Origin: Bacteroidota bacterium
Lineage (GTDB): Bacteria > Bacteroidota > Ignavibacteria > Ignavibacteriales > Ignavibacteriaceae
DNA length: 64,000 bases
Direction: 5' to 3'
Assembly: GCA_022573715.1 (NCBI GenBank)
Contig: JACZTL010000001.1
Location: 62,001 to 126,000, forward strand
This document shows positions 31,048-39,847 of this stretch, one piece after another (position 1 is the first letter of the stretch; each line of letters starts with the position of its first letter). Made by a program: the position numbers and the translations under genes. The notes below the pieces were generated by a model. That model was not told the DNA's origin. It saw only the letters and a list, made by a program, of their open reading frames with translations, and made no database searches.

Positions 31048-31452
31048 TTAAGCATCAGATGACCAAAACTCAACAAGATTTCCGTCTAAATCATAGAAAT
31101 AATATGAAAGAGCATTCATCCATTCAAATTTAGTAGGACCATAAACTTCAACATTTGCTTTTTTTATTTTTGAAACGGCTTCTTCTAATAAACTTCTTTT
31201 AACATCTAATGCAAAATGAATTTTACCCCATCTTTTACCTTCCGGAAGCGGAGAGTATTCTTCAAATAATAATTTACCTTTGTGCAAAGCTAACCGTGAT
31301 GATAAGTTCGCTTCTCCTGTCCAAAACCATGCCCATTTTTCTGTAACTTCAGTTTTGGGTATTAGCCCTATAATATCTTCATAAAAAGCAGCAGATTTTT
31401 TAACATCTTCAACTATTAAAACTATTTCCGAAATTCCGCTGCAATAATTCAT
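31048..31452 (-). CDS. VOC (glyoxalase/bleomycin resistance) superfamily protein
   Basis: 134 residues with two beta-alpha-beta-beta-beta units: IVLIVEDVKKSAAFYEDIIG opens the first, and SYYFYDLDGNLVEFW closes the second with a probable metal-ligand Glu. The middle includes KIHFALDVKRSLLEEAV. Members include glyoxalases, dioxygenases and antibiotic-binding proteins; which one this is cannot be decided. Cytoplasmic. It lies 18 nt upstream of the permease and is probably in its operon. Confidence 0.82.
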   Translation of the reverse strand: MNYCSGISEIVLIVEDVKKSAAFYEDIIGLIPKTEVTEKWAWFWTGEANLSSRLALHKGKLLFEEYSPLPEGKRWGKIHFALDVKRSLLEEAVSKIKKANVEVYGPTKFEWMNALSYYFYDLDGNLVEFWSSDA

Positions 31453-31563
31453 ACTTATTTAATTATGGTAGTTTTAATATTTTTAAAATAATTGTCAATA
31501 ATATAATAGAAATTATGTGTGTAACAAATAAGATATGATTTTAATGATTTGCGTTTAACTGGA

Positions 31564-32301
31564 TTACCAAATTTTAACTATCTCAGACTCAGAAAAAATA
31601 TTACTAATTGATAATTTAGAAGGAAGTAATTTATAAAGTGAAGAAGGTACACTTATATCTGCTAAATATAATTGTTTAATATATTTTTTAATCTCTTCAT
31701 CCTTCATACTTTCTTTAGGTAATGCTAACGTTAAAACAACATCAGCTAAAAATGTGGGCTTCATTGCTTTACAAACTGATAAATCAATACCGGCAGGAAC
31801 ATCCAATGATAATTTATTTACAGGCAGATCATTTGCAAATTCAATTATATCTTTAAGTGTACCTTTCGGATTACCATTTAAACTGTAACCGATCAAACCT
31901 TCAATTATTAATTCTGTGCTTAAATTATTTTTAATTTGATTAAACTGAACAATTTGGGCTCTCATATTTTTTAATATTTCAAGTTGAATTTTAGGTGCCC
32001 CGGTAAATTTCTCTTCATCTTTTGAAATGATTACATGTACATTTGCTCCCCAATTAATTAAATGTCTTGCTGAAACCAATGCACCTCCGCCGTTTGCACC
32101 GTGTCCGGAAAGCACAAGTATTTTTTTATTGTATACATCTCCATTAAAAAATAAATCGCGTGCAAGTATGGCTAAATTTCTTCCGGCATTTTCCATCATT
32201 TGGATGAGGCTGATTTTAAATTTTTCCACCATCAGCCTGTCAACTTCCATCATTTCAGCTTTTGTAATGAAAGGTATATCGGATATGATATGGTAATTCA
32301 T
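31564..32301 (-). CDS. YjeF_N / NAD(P)HX epimerase-like protein with altered motif
   Basis: 245 residues from the ATG at 32299-32301 (an extra TTG codon lies just upstream). The YjeF_N fold is clear: ITKAEMMEVDRLMVEKF, MENAGRNLAILARDLF and SLDVPAGIDLS with the catalytic-type Asp. However, the usual GxGNNGGDG loop reads GHGANGGGA (66-74), losing the Asp. The C-terminal ADP/ATP-dependent dehydratase half found in bacterial NnrE-NnrD fusions is absent. It may be an NADHX epimerase, a sugar-binding YjeF_N variant, or a non-catalytic paralog. It is a single-gene unit with a GGGGG-type ribosome site. Confidence 0.72.
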   Translation of the reverse strand: MNYHIISDIPFITKAEMMEVDRLMVEKFKISLIQMMENAGRNLAILARDLFFNGDVYNKKILVLSGHGANGGGALVSARHLINWGANVHVIISKDEEKFTGAPKIQLEILKNMRAQIVQFNQIKNNLSTELIIEGLIGYSLNGNPKGTLKDIIEFANDLPVNKLSLDVPAGIDLSVCKAMKPTFLADVVLTLALPKESMKDEEIKKYIKQLYLADISVPSSLYKLLPSKLSISNIFSESEIVKIW

Positions 32302-32383
32302 CAAGCTTTTAACCCCCTTAATATTTGTTTTAATTATTTTAAATTAACTCATATTCAAAAAAAGTATGAACTACAAAACTCCA

Positions 32384-32842
32384 CTAATTCATCAACCCAA
32401 TAATTAGTCCAACTACAAGGCCATAAACTAAATGACCAATCCAATGAGCAATTGCAACTGAAAAACCTGCAGTTCTGAATTCTTCAAGGGGATGGTGCTC
32501 GGCAACCGTAATTACTAATATAAAACTTACGACAATACCGTGAATAAATCCTATAAGCAAACCGGCACCTATATTATTCAAGATTCCGGTAACATTAAAA
32601 ACGGTAAAAACTAAAGTATATACAAAAGCAAAAAATATACCGGATATATAGTGAACAATAACACCGACTTTATAGGAGGAATCAATTGATTTTGTTATAA
32701 GACTACCAATAGCTCTTACCATATCAATATTTACAATACCCGATTTTGAACACATACGGAACAATAATTCCATCGAGGTTGTAGCAATTATTCCCGCTAC
32801 GATGGATTTCCAAATTAAAAATCCAAAAGATGTATCTAACAT
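32384..32842 (-). CDS. Hypothetical four-helix membrane protein
   Basis: 152 residues, almost entirely hydrophobic: likely membrane helices at about 8-28, 60-82, 88-112 and 128-150, with short loops. The second and third helices are separated by a FNVTGILNNIGAG loop, and an EHHPLEEF segment lies before the last helix. I do not recognise a family. The gene stands alone on the minus strand with a weak ribosome site (CCGGAGAAAATTT). Confidence 0.65.
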   Translation of the reverse strand: MLDTSFGFLIWKSIVAGIIATTSMELLFRMCSKSGIVNIDMVRAIGSLITKSIDSSYKVGVIVHYISGIFFAFVYTLVFTVFNVTGILNNIGAGLLIGFIHGIVVSFILVITVAEHHPLEEFRTAGFSVAIAHWIGHLVYGLVVGLIIGLMN

Positions 32843-32947
32843 AAATTTTCTCCGGAATGTACTAAATTATAATTAGGCTAATTTATTATAACAATATATA
32901 TATAATTTGATTTTGAAGAATTGACAACTGTTTAACAAAAACAAAGA

Positions 32948-34060
32948 TTACTTAAATTTAATTCCTCTTTCTATCAAATCATTTATTATTGAATTGTAAC
33001 AATTTTCATCTTCACCAATAAATTCAGGCGGACATATTCCTTTTCTTTTAAATTTATTTGTTAATAACAATCGCGCAGCTGAAGTACATGTATAACCGGT
33101 TATTCTTGACATTGATGAAATATCGTCTACATGATTGTATCTATCAATTAATGTATATGTATAAATTTTAGGTTGATTATTTTCCTCACCTTTAATAGTA
33201 ATTTTTAAAACAGTAAATTCATCTTCACCTTCTTCTAAAGACCACAGGGGTAAAAGAAGTTTGGAAGTAAGATCTATCGGTTTTATTTTTTTGCCATTAA
33301 CTTCAATTTCTTTTGTGTCAAAGAATCCGCATTTTTTTAAGACTTTAATGTATTCAATATGTCCTGGATATCTTAATGTTTTTTCTTTCATAGTCGGTAT
33401 ATTCATTGTAGTTAGCAACGATCTTAATCCGTCTGTATTAAATGCTTCAAGCGTTCCGATACCTTCAAAATCAACAAGCTCCGGTTCACTTAATGCTGGT
33501 TTGGTTATAATATTTCCGTTTTCCATAATTCTGGATGGACGGATATATTCTTCTAATACATCAATTGGTGAAAAAGGTGCTTTGTATTCAAATGGCCAGG
33601 TTCTGTTAACAGGCAAACCTCCAACTAAGCATTCAAAATATATTACCTTCATCCTTTTGTTGTGATAACCTAATACTATGTTACTTAAACCTGGAGCAAC
33701 CCCACAATCAACAATAGCGGTTACATTATTTTCTTTTGCCAAAGCATCTAATGTAAATGGGTCTTGGTTAAAAAAAGATATGTCTACTACATCTTTTTTC
33801 ATTTCAATTACAGATCTTAATGTTTCAAAACCCATAAATCCCGGAACTGCACAGATAACTAAATCATAATTTTTTACAGCATTTTGCAGTTCGCTTTTAT
33901 TAGAGAGGTCTGCACGTTCTGTTTCTAATTTATATTTATCAGATGCTTGTTTAAGATTTTTTTCTTTTATATCTATAATTTTTACCGAGTATTCTTTATT
34001 TAAATCTCCGGCAATTGCACTTCCGACCATACCACAGCCAAGAACAACAATTTTTTTCAT
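32948..34060 (-). CDS. Saccharopine dehydrogenase family / lysine 6-dehydrogenase-like oxidoreductase
   Basis: 370 residues. An N-terminal Rossmann fold opens with VVLGCGMVGSAIAGDL; the strand-2 end reads KIIDIKEKN, favouring NAD. The catalytic/dimerisation domain includes DCGVAPGLSNIVLGYH and GGLPVNRTWPFEYKAPFSPI, a combination typical of the lysine-6-dehydrogenase-type branch of the saccharopine dehydrogenase family. It probably acts on lysine, saccharopine or a related amino acid, but the substrate is not fixed by visible residues. Cytoplasmic. It is divergent from the M13 peptidase gene. Confidence 0.82.
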   Translation of the reverse strand: MKKIVVLGCGMVGSAIAGDLNKEYSVKIIDIKEKNLKQASDKYKLETERADLSNKSELQNAVKNYDLVICAVPGFMGFETLRSVIEMKKDVVDISFFNQDPFTLDALAKENNVTAIVDCGVAPGLSNIVLGYHNKRMKVIYFECLVGGLPVNRTWPFEYKAPFSPIDVLEEYIRPSRIMENGNIITKPALSEPELVDFEGIGTLEAFNTDGLRSLLTTMNIPTMKEKTLRYPGHIEYIKVLKKCGFFDTKEIEVNGKKIKPIDLTSKLLLPLWSLEEGEDEFTVLKITIKGEENNQPKIYTYTLIDRYNHVDDISSMSRITGYTCTSAARLLLTNKFKRKGICPPEFIGEDENCYNSIINDLIERGIKFK

Positions 34061-34125
34061 TTTTCACCGATTTTAGGAATAAAAATTTTGACCATTTATC
34101 ATTTTATTTTAACAAAACATTATTT

Positions 34126-34169
34126 ACATTATTATATTATTTGCTTAAATAATATCTTACTAATAATGT
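34126..34169. promoter_or_regulatory. Nested AT-rich inverted repeats before the M13 peptidase gene
   Basis: ATATTATTT (34134-34142) and AAATAATAT (34147-34155) flank a GCTT loop. Outside them ACATTATTA (34126-34134) matches TAATAATGT (34161-34169). They lie 14-57 nt upstream of the start at 34183 and could be an operator. In such AT-rich DNA chance symmetry is possible. Confidence 0.3.
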
Positions 34170-34182
34170 AATAAGGAAAATT

Positions 34183-36231
34183 ATGAATAAATTTATTCAA
34201 AAATTATCTGCCGGTATAATAATTATTGTAATATTTGGTTTTATTAATCTGCAATGCTCGTCGGATAATAATGACGGACACGGATTTGATTTGAAAGGAA
34301 TGGATAAAACAGCAAATCCCACACAAAATTTCTATCAATATGCTGTGGGTAATTGGGTAAAAAATAATCCTATCCCTGATGAGTACAGTCGTTGGGGCAG
34401 CTTCTCTATATTAGCCGAAAATAACTATAAAGTATTAAAAGGAATTTTAGAAAATGCGGCTAAAAATAAAACAGCAAAACAAGGAAGCAACATAAAAAAA
34501 ATTGGTGATTTTTTCTCAACCGGTATGGATTCTGTAAAAATTGAAAAACTTGGAATCAAGCCAATTGAAATGGAATTAAAAAATATTGCTTCTATAAAAT
34601 CCAGAAACGATTTAATTAACGTCATTGCAAGAGGACATAAATTAAATGGTTCACCTATCTTTAATATTTATGCTGCTGTTGATGCTAAAAGTAGCAAGGA
34701 ACATATCGCTACACTTTCACAAAGCGGTCTCGGTTTGCCTGACAAAGACTATTATCTGAAGAAAGACAAGAGATCAAAAGAAACAAGGGAAAAATATGTT
34801 AAATATGTTTCCAAAATGTTTACCTTGCTCGGTTATCCAAAAGCAGAAGCAGAAAAAAATGCTAATGCAGTTATGAAAATTGAGACCAGACTTGCAAAAG
34901 CATCAATGACGAGAGTTGAAAGAAGAGACCCGCACAAAACATACAATAAAATGTCTTCTACAAAAATTAAAAAACTTACTCCAAATCTGGATTTGGATAA
35001 TTATTTTACTTACCTGGGATTTAGCACTCCTGATTATTTCAACGTATCTCAGCCAAAATTCTTTAATGAAGTAAATAAGATGATTAAACAAGTCCCTATT
35101 AAAGATTGGAGAATTTATCTAACCTGGAATTTTATTAATAGATCAGCATCTTATTTAAACTCAGATTTTGATATTGCCAATTTTGAATTTTACAGAAAAT
35201 ACTTGCGTGGATCAAAAGTCCAATCTGCAAGATGGAAAAGAGTGATGCGCACTATAAATGCTTATCTCGGTGAAGCACTGGGGCAATTGTATGTTGAAAA
35301 AACTTTTCCGCCTGAAGCAAAGGAAAGAGCAGCTAAAGTTGTGGTTAATTTGAAAGCAGCAATGAAAAGCAGAATAGAAAATCTTGATTGGATGAGCGAT
35401 GAAACAAAAAAACAAGCCCTTCATAAATTGACTTCATTCGGTGTTAAAATAGGTTATCCTGATAAATGGAGAGACTACTCAAGTTTAGATATTGACAGCG
35501 AATCTTATATAGGGAACGTACTAAAAGGAAGGGCTTTTGCATTCAAAAGAAATATGAACAAGTTAGGAAAACCTGTCGACAAAACTGAATGGGGAATGAC
35601 TCCGCAAACTGTAAACGCTTATTATAGTCCTACAAGAAATGAAATAGTATTTCCCGCAGCAATTCTTCAACCACCTTTCTTCAATCAAAAAGCTGATGAT
35701 GCAATAAACTACGGAGCAATGGGTGCCGTAATCGGTCACGAAATTACACACGGCTTTGACGATCAAGGAAGAAAATTTGACGCTGACGGCAATTTAAAAG
35801 ATTGGTGGACAAAAGAAGATGGGGAAAGATTTGATAAAAGAGCACAAAAAATATTTGACCAATTTGATTCATATGTACCGATAGATTCACTCCATATTAA
35901 CGGAAAACTAACCGCTGGAGAAAACATTGCCGACTTGGGCGGATTAACTGTTGCATTTACGGCTTTTAAAAACACCGAAGAATATAAAAAGAATGAAAAG
36001 CTGGACGGTTTTACCCCTGCTCAAAGATTCTTCTTCGGGTGGGCTCAGGTTTGGGAAAATAATATGAGAGATCAGGCATTAAGATTAAGAATTAAAACCG
36101 ATACTCATTCACCGGGTAAATACAGAGTGCTCGGTCCACTTAGGAATATGCCTGAATTCTGGGAAGCATTCAATGTTAAACCGGGGGATAAGATGCGAAT
36201 GCCGGAAGATAAAGTTGTAAAGATTTGGTAG
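34183..36231 (+). CDS. M13 (neprilysin/PepO) family metallopeptidase, lipoprotein
   Basis: 682 residues. The signal peptide ends in a lipobox (FINLQC, Cys25), so it should be lipid-anchored in the periplasm or on the surface. The M13_N domain spans about 40-430. The catalytic domain carries NAYYSPTRNEIVFPAAIL, the zinc motif HEITHGFDDQGRKFD and the third ligand in ENIADLGG. C-terminal WAQVWENN...HSPGKYRVLGPL is the substrate-binding part. Family members cleave small peptides, not folded proteins. Ribosome site AAGGAAAATT. It stands as a single gene with a divergent neighbour. Confidence 0.95.
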   Translation: MNKFIQKLSAGIIIIVIFGFINLQCSSDNNDGHGFDLKGMDKTANPTQNFYQYAVGNWVKNNPIPDEYSRWGSFSILAENNYKVLKGILENAAKNKTAKQGSNIKKIGDFFSTGMDSVKIEKLGIKPIEMELKNIASIKSRNDLINVIARGHKLNGSPIFNIYAAVDAKSSKEHIATLSQSGLGLPDKDYYLKKDKRSKETREKYVKYVSKMFTLLGYPKAEAEKNANAVMKIETRLAKASMTRVERRDPHKTYNKMSSTKIKKLTPNLDLDNYFTYLGFSTPDYFNVSQPKFFNEVNKMIKQVPIKDWRIYLTWNFINRSASYLNSDFDIANFEFYRKYLRGSKVQSARWKRVMRTINAYLGEALGQLYVEKTFPPEAKERAAKVVVNLKAAMKSRIENLDWMSDETKKQALHKLTSFGVKIGYPDKWRDYSSLDIDSESYIGNVLKGRAFAFKRNMNKLGKPVDKTEWGMTPQTVNAYYSPTRNEIVFPAAILQPPFFNQKADDAINYGAMGAVIGHEITHGFDDQGRKFDADGNLKDWWTKEDGERFDKRAQKIFDQFDSYVPIDSLHINGKLTAGENIADLGGLTVAFTAFKNTEEYKKNEKLDGFTPAQRFFFGWAQVWENNMRDQALRLRIKTDTHSPGKYRVLGPLRNMPEFWEAFNVKPGDKMRMPEDKVVKIW

Positions 36232-36410
36232 GATAATTAAATAAAAGTTCAATCTTATAGGAAAAATCTGCTCTGAAGAATAGTGTTATAAAACCTATCA
36301 CTTGTCAATTTAAAAAAATTAAAAGATTTTTGAATATACTTCAATTACTTCAGTTTTATTTTCATTTGCCTCATTTGCTTTTCACAAATAATAAATGATA
36401 AACTATAGTA

Positions 36411-36500
36411 GTGTGTTTTACACTTTAATTAAAAACAAAAATAATCCTTCTTCAAATAAATGAAGAAGGACTTTTGCAAGTAGTTTATTTATTTTGTTTA
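36411..36500. repeat. ~90-bp direct repeat, copy A
   Basis: This stretch is nearly the same as 58687-58778, in the same orientation: a GTGTG-TTTACAC half-palindrome, an A-rich spacer, a CCTTCTTC/GAAGAAGG hairpin, a CTTTTGCAAGTAG block and a TTATTTATTTT tail. Conservation runs beyond the hairpin on both sides, so the copies look duplicated rather than convergent terminators. Copy A ends in the stop codon of the lipoprotein phosphoesterase gene. Confidence 0.8.
36431..36470 (-). terminator. Rho-independent terminator at the end of the minus-strand block
   Basis: On the minus strand TCCTTCTTCA (complement of 36461-36470) pairs perfectly with TGAAGAAGGA (complement of 36445-36454) over a 6-nt loop, then runs into TTATTTTTGTTTTT. 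It lies about 28 nt past the stop at 36498 and should end transcription of the whole glycerol-phosphate block. Confidence 0.85.
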
Positions 36501-38000
36501 ATAAGCAACTTTTATGCTATAAATCTCAGCCATTTTAGAAGTCTCAGAATTTAACTCATAAAACTTTACCAATACACTTGCCGGTGAACTTTCAGTGTCT
36601 ACTTCAACAACACCAAACACAGATGTTATTACAATATCATTATTACGTTTCACTTTTTCAGGCTTCGCCCATTCAGGTCTGAATATTTCATACGAAAAGT
36701 GTGGGTTTACCTGATTTGCCGGTATTAAAGGATGCCCGGTTGCAATTTTATAATTAAGCGGAGAAGCCGAAAAATCAAAAACAGCGGTACCCAAATTTTC
36801 AAATGAATATTCGATGGAACTATCAGTTCTGGCGACATATTTTAAGGGACTATTCCAGTTAAGAATATGCGCACTAGGGTAATGCTGGTCACCTGAAAAT
36901 ACAAGCACACCTTTTATATCATTATTATTAATAAACGTAAAAATCTTTCCCCGCTCGTAAGTATAGCTCATCCAATTATCAAAACCATCCCTGCCTGATG
37001 AAGTATCTCCTCCATAATCGTTGAAAGGGACACTGGAAAATATAATTTTGAATTTGGCATTCGAGTTTTTTAATTCTTTTAATAACCATTCCAATTGTTC
37101 ATTACCCAGCATAGTCTTTAATTTTCCATCTTCATTTTGCATAGGAGAGCGGTACCAACGCGTATCAAGTACAAAAATATCTACATCTGCAACAGAGAAT
37201 TTATAATAGATACCGCCATCTTTTTTTACAAACGAATAATTAGGAAAATTTTCCTTAAATACTTTTCTTGCTTCTTTTTTATATGGATATGTGGCATCAG
37301 TGTTATCTTTACCATAGTCGTGATCATCCCAAGTAGCCATAAGCGGAATACTGCTTGCCATATTTTGAAATTTTTCTTTGAATACACGATCATATTTATT
37401 TCTAAAAGCATCAAGTATTGTTTTATCATTCAGAATTATTTTACCTTCTTGAAGCAAAGCTTTTCTTAGACTGTCATTAGACAAATATGATTCGAGTATA
37501 TTGAGATTGCCGTCATAATCCCCGTACATTTGATCCCCAAGTAATGCCACAAAATCCGGATTAAGTGCTGTGACGTGTTCAAAAACATCATACCCCATAT
37601 ACTTTTCTCTTAAGCATGCTGAAAATATAAATTTGAATTTCCCCGGCATACCCTGTTTTGGAAAAGTTTTAAAATTGAACCATTGAGAAAAATTACCCTC
37701 ATCAAACTTAACTCTATATTTATATTCTGTGTTATAATTGAGACCACTTAGAACCAAGTTTGTCGTAAGTGCGTTAGAATCGGATAGCATTCCCCATTTG
37801 GTGAATGTGCCGGTAGATTCATCGGCTATTTTATATTCAATTCGAACTTTACCTTTAGAAATCGTTTTAATTAAAATTGGTACTTCGTTGTTCTGAATAA
37901 TACCAACAATAGGTTGACGTAAAAAATCATTAGGTTCTTTTCTGCTGCAACCAAACAGAACAAAAATTAAGAATAATATCGTTAAATTTTTCCTGAACAT
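36498..38000 (-). CDS. PhoD-like alkaline phosphatase/phosphodiesterase, lipoprotein form
   Basis: 500 residues. The lipobox FGCS (Cys18) predicts lipid anchoring. A fibronectin-like N domain (RQPIVGIIQNNEVPILIK) precedes the metallophosphatase domain. Metal-binding blocks are FVALLGDQMYGDYDG, MATWDDHDYGKDN and VFSGDQHYPSAH. PhoD-like enzymes hydrolyse phosphodiesters such as teichoic acids or phospholipid head groups, and monoesters, often with Ca and Fe. The neighbour upstream is a paralog with a T9SS tail instead of a lipobox. It is last in the block and followed by a terminator. Confidence 0.88.
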   Translation of the reverse strand: MFRKNLTILFLIFVLFGCSRKEPNDFLRQPIVGIIQNNEVPILIKTISKGKVRIEYKIADESTGTFTKWGMLSDSNALTTNLVLSGLNYNTEYKYRVKFDEGNFSQWFNFKTFPKQGMPGKFKFIFSACLREKYMGYDVFEHVTALNPDFVALLGDQMYGDYDGNLNILESYLSNDSLRKALLQEGKIILNDKTILDAFRNKYDRVFKEKFQNMASSIPLMATWDDHDYGKDNTDATYPYKKEARKVFKENFPNYSFVKKDGGIYYKFSVADVDIFVLDTRWYRSPMQNEDGKLKTMLGNEQLEWLLKELKNSNAKFKIIFSSVPFNDYGGDTSSGRDGFDNWMSYTYERGKIFTFINNNDIKGVLVFSGDQHYPSAHILNWNSPLKYVARTDSSIEYSFENLGTAVFDFSASPLNYKIATGHPLIPANQVNPHFSYEIFRPEWAKPEKVKRNNDIVITSVFGVVEVDTESSPASVLVKFYELNSETSKMAEIYSIKVAY

Positions 38001-38045
38001 TTTATTTCTCCTTTAAAAAATGTTTTGTGTTTTTTCTAGCAATAA

Positions 38046-39842
38046 CTATTTAAGATAAACCATTCCTTTTACATCGTTCCATAATTTGCCTTTATTTCCG
38101 CCCGGATAAACAGTTATTCTATAAAAGTATATTCCGCTTGCCATTGCTGTACCATAAGAATTTTTACCATTCCAGGTAACTTTGTATTCACCCGCATTCT
38201 GAAAATCATTAACAAGAGTTATAATTTTAGTTCCAAGAACATCATAAACCGTAAGCTCGACCTTCCTGCTTTCAGAAAGTGAATAAATAATGTTTGTCTC
38301 CCCGTTAAAAGGATTCGGAAAGTTTTGTTCTATTAAGAAAGATGAAGGAATTTTTATAGACTGAGAATTTACTGTTGTCAAATTATCTCTTGTTACCGTT
38401 ATATTATACAGAGCAATCATTATTCCATTTACTAAATCCAATTCATAAAATGTAACAGAAATAATTTTAGTGGAATTTCTTGTATCAATATTAACCAAAC
38501 CATAAACTGAAGTTATCTGGTTGCCTGATGGAGGATGTCCCCATGCTGCTCTAAATACTTCAAAAGAGTAAAACGGATTATTCTGATTTCCCAGAATGAG
38601 CTGACGACCTGTTGCTCTTCTATTATGAAACCCCGAAGAAGAAAAATCAAAAACAGCCCTGTTTAAATCTGACAAAGAATAAACGATGGATGTGTCTGTC
38701 TGTGAAACAGAATTCAGTGGAACATTCCAATTAAGAATATGCGCACTAGGGTAATGTTGGTCGCCGGAAAACACCATAACACCATCGATCTTATTATCTT
38801 CAATAAATGATAAAATTTTATCCCTTTCAAATGTGTAGCCCATCCAGCTATCAAACCCAGCCTTGTCAGAAGAAGTATCACCACCGTAGTCATTCATAGA
38901 AACACTTGAAAATATAATCTTGAATGGAGCTGTGGATAGCTTCAATCCATTTAATAACCACGAAAGTTGCTCTTCGCCAAGCATCGTTTTATTATTATTA
39001 TCAACTTTATCCATTGGTGTTCTGTACCAACGTGTGTCAAGCACAAAAAAATCTATATCTGCAATTTTAAATTGATAATAGATGCCCTCATTCTCTACCT
39101 GAAAAGGATAGATTGGAAAACTTTCTTTAAATACTTTCTTAGTTTCCTCTTTGTAACGATAGGTGCTATCAGAATTATCCTGACCGTAGTCATGATCATC
39201 CCAAATTGCGACTATTGGTATATTACTGCTCACTGCTTGAAAATGTTCATCAAAGTTTCGTACATATTTACCTCGCAAAGCTGGCAACACAGAATATGGA
39301 GGTCCTATATTAATATCTCCATCACTATCTGCATATATATTGTCTCCAAGAAGTGCAACAAAGGTTGGTGATAATGTTGATACATAATCAAAAATATTGT
39401 GAGGTAAATACTTATCCCTCACACACGCAGAAAAAATAAAGCTGAACTCCCCGGGTTGAGACTGTTGAGGAAATGCTGAAAAAGTAAACCATTTTGAATT
39501 GCTGCCATCTGAAAACATAACCCGGTAAGTATATTCAGTATTATAATTTATCTCATTAAGAATCAGGTTTGTTGTGAGATCATCACCAAAAGATAAACTT
39601 CCCCATTCGGTAAATTTAGATACTGAATTATTAACTTCGTGATACTCAATACGAACATTTCCGGGTGCCGTACCCTTAACGAGAATGGGAACTTGGTTAT
39701 TTTGAATGATTCCAACTATCGGAGACCTCGCTAATCCATTACTGCCTAATGCAAATATTATATTTTGATGGAATAGTGGGAAAAGTAAAAGTATTTTTAT
39801 TAAAAAAATAATATTTTTAAATTTGTTAATATTTAAACGCAT
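38046..39842 (-). CDS. PhoD-like phosphatase/phosphodiesterase with T9SS sorting tail
   Basis: 598 residues. It has a signal peptide (ending about 32, NIIFALG), the same N domain (RSPIVGIIQNNQVPILVK) and the same catalytic blocks as its neighbour (FVALLGDNIYADSDG, VAIWDDHDYGQDN, VFSGDQHYPSAH). Unlike the neighbour it carries about 90 extra C-terminal residues with NFPNPFNGETNIIY, VYDVLGTKI and ASGIYFYRI, a type A T9SS sorting domain. It should therefore be secreted and attached at the outer surface. Lies 5 nt after glpK, so it is co-transcribed with it. Confidence 0.88.
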   Translation of the reverse strand: MRLNINKFKNIIFLIKILLLFPLFHQNIIFALGSNGLARSPIVGIIQNNQVPILVKGTAPGNVRIEYHEVNNSVSKFTEWGSLSFGDDLTTNLILNEINYNTEYTYRVMFSDGSNSKWFTFSAFPQQSQPGEFSFIFSACVRDKYLPHNIFDYVSTLSPTFVALLGDNIYADSDGDINIGPPYSVLPALRGKYVRNFDEHFQAVSSNIPIVAIWDDHDYGQDNSDSTYRYKEETKKVFKESFPIYPFQVENEGIYYQFKIADIDFFVLDTRWYRTPMDKVDNNNKTMLGEEQLSWLLNGLKLSTAPFKIIFSSVSMNDYGGDTSSDKAGFDSWMGYTFERDKILSFIEDNKIDGVMVFSGDQHYPSAHILNWNVPLNSVSQTDTSIVYSLSDLNRAVFDFSSSGFHNRRATGRQLILGNQNNPFYSFEVFRAAWGHPPSGNQITSVYGLVNIDTRNSTKIISVTFYELDLVNGIMIALYNITVTRDNLTTVNSQSIKIPSSFLIEQNFPNPFNGETNIIYSLSESRKVELTVYDVLGTKIITLVNDFQNAGEYKVTWNGKNSYGTAMASGIYFYRITVYPGGNKGKLWNDVKGMVYLK

Positions 39843-39847
39843 AATTA

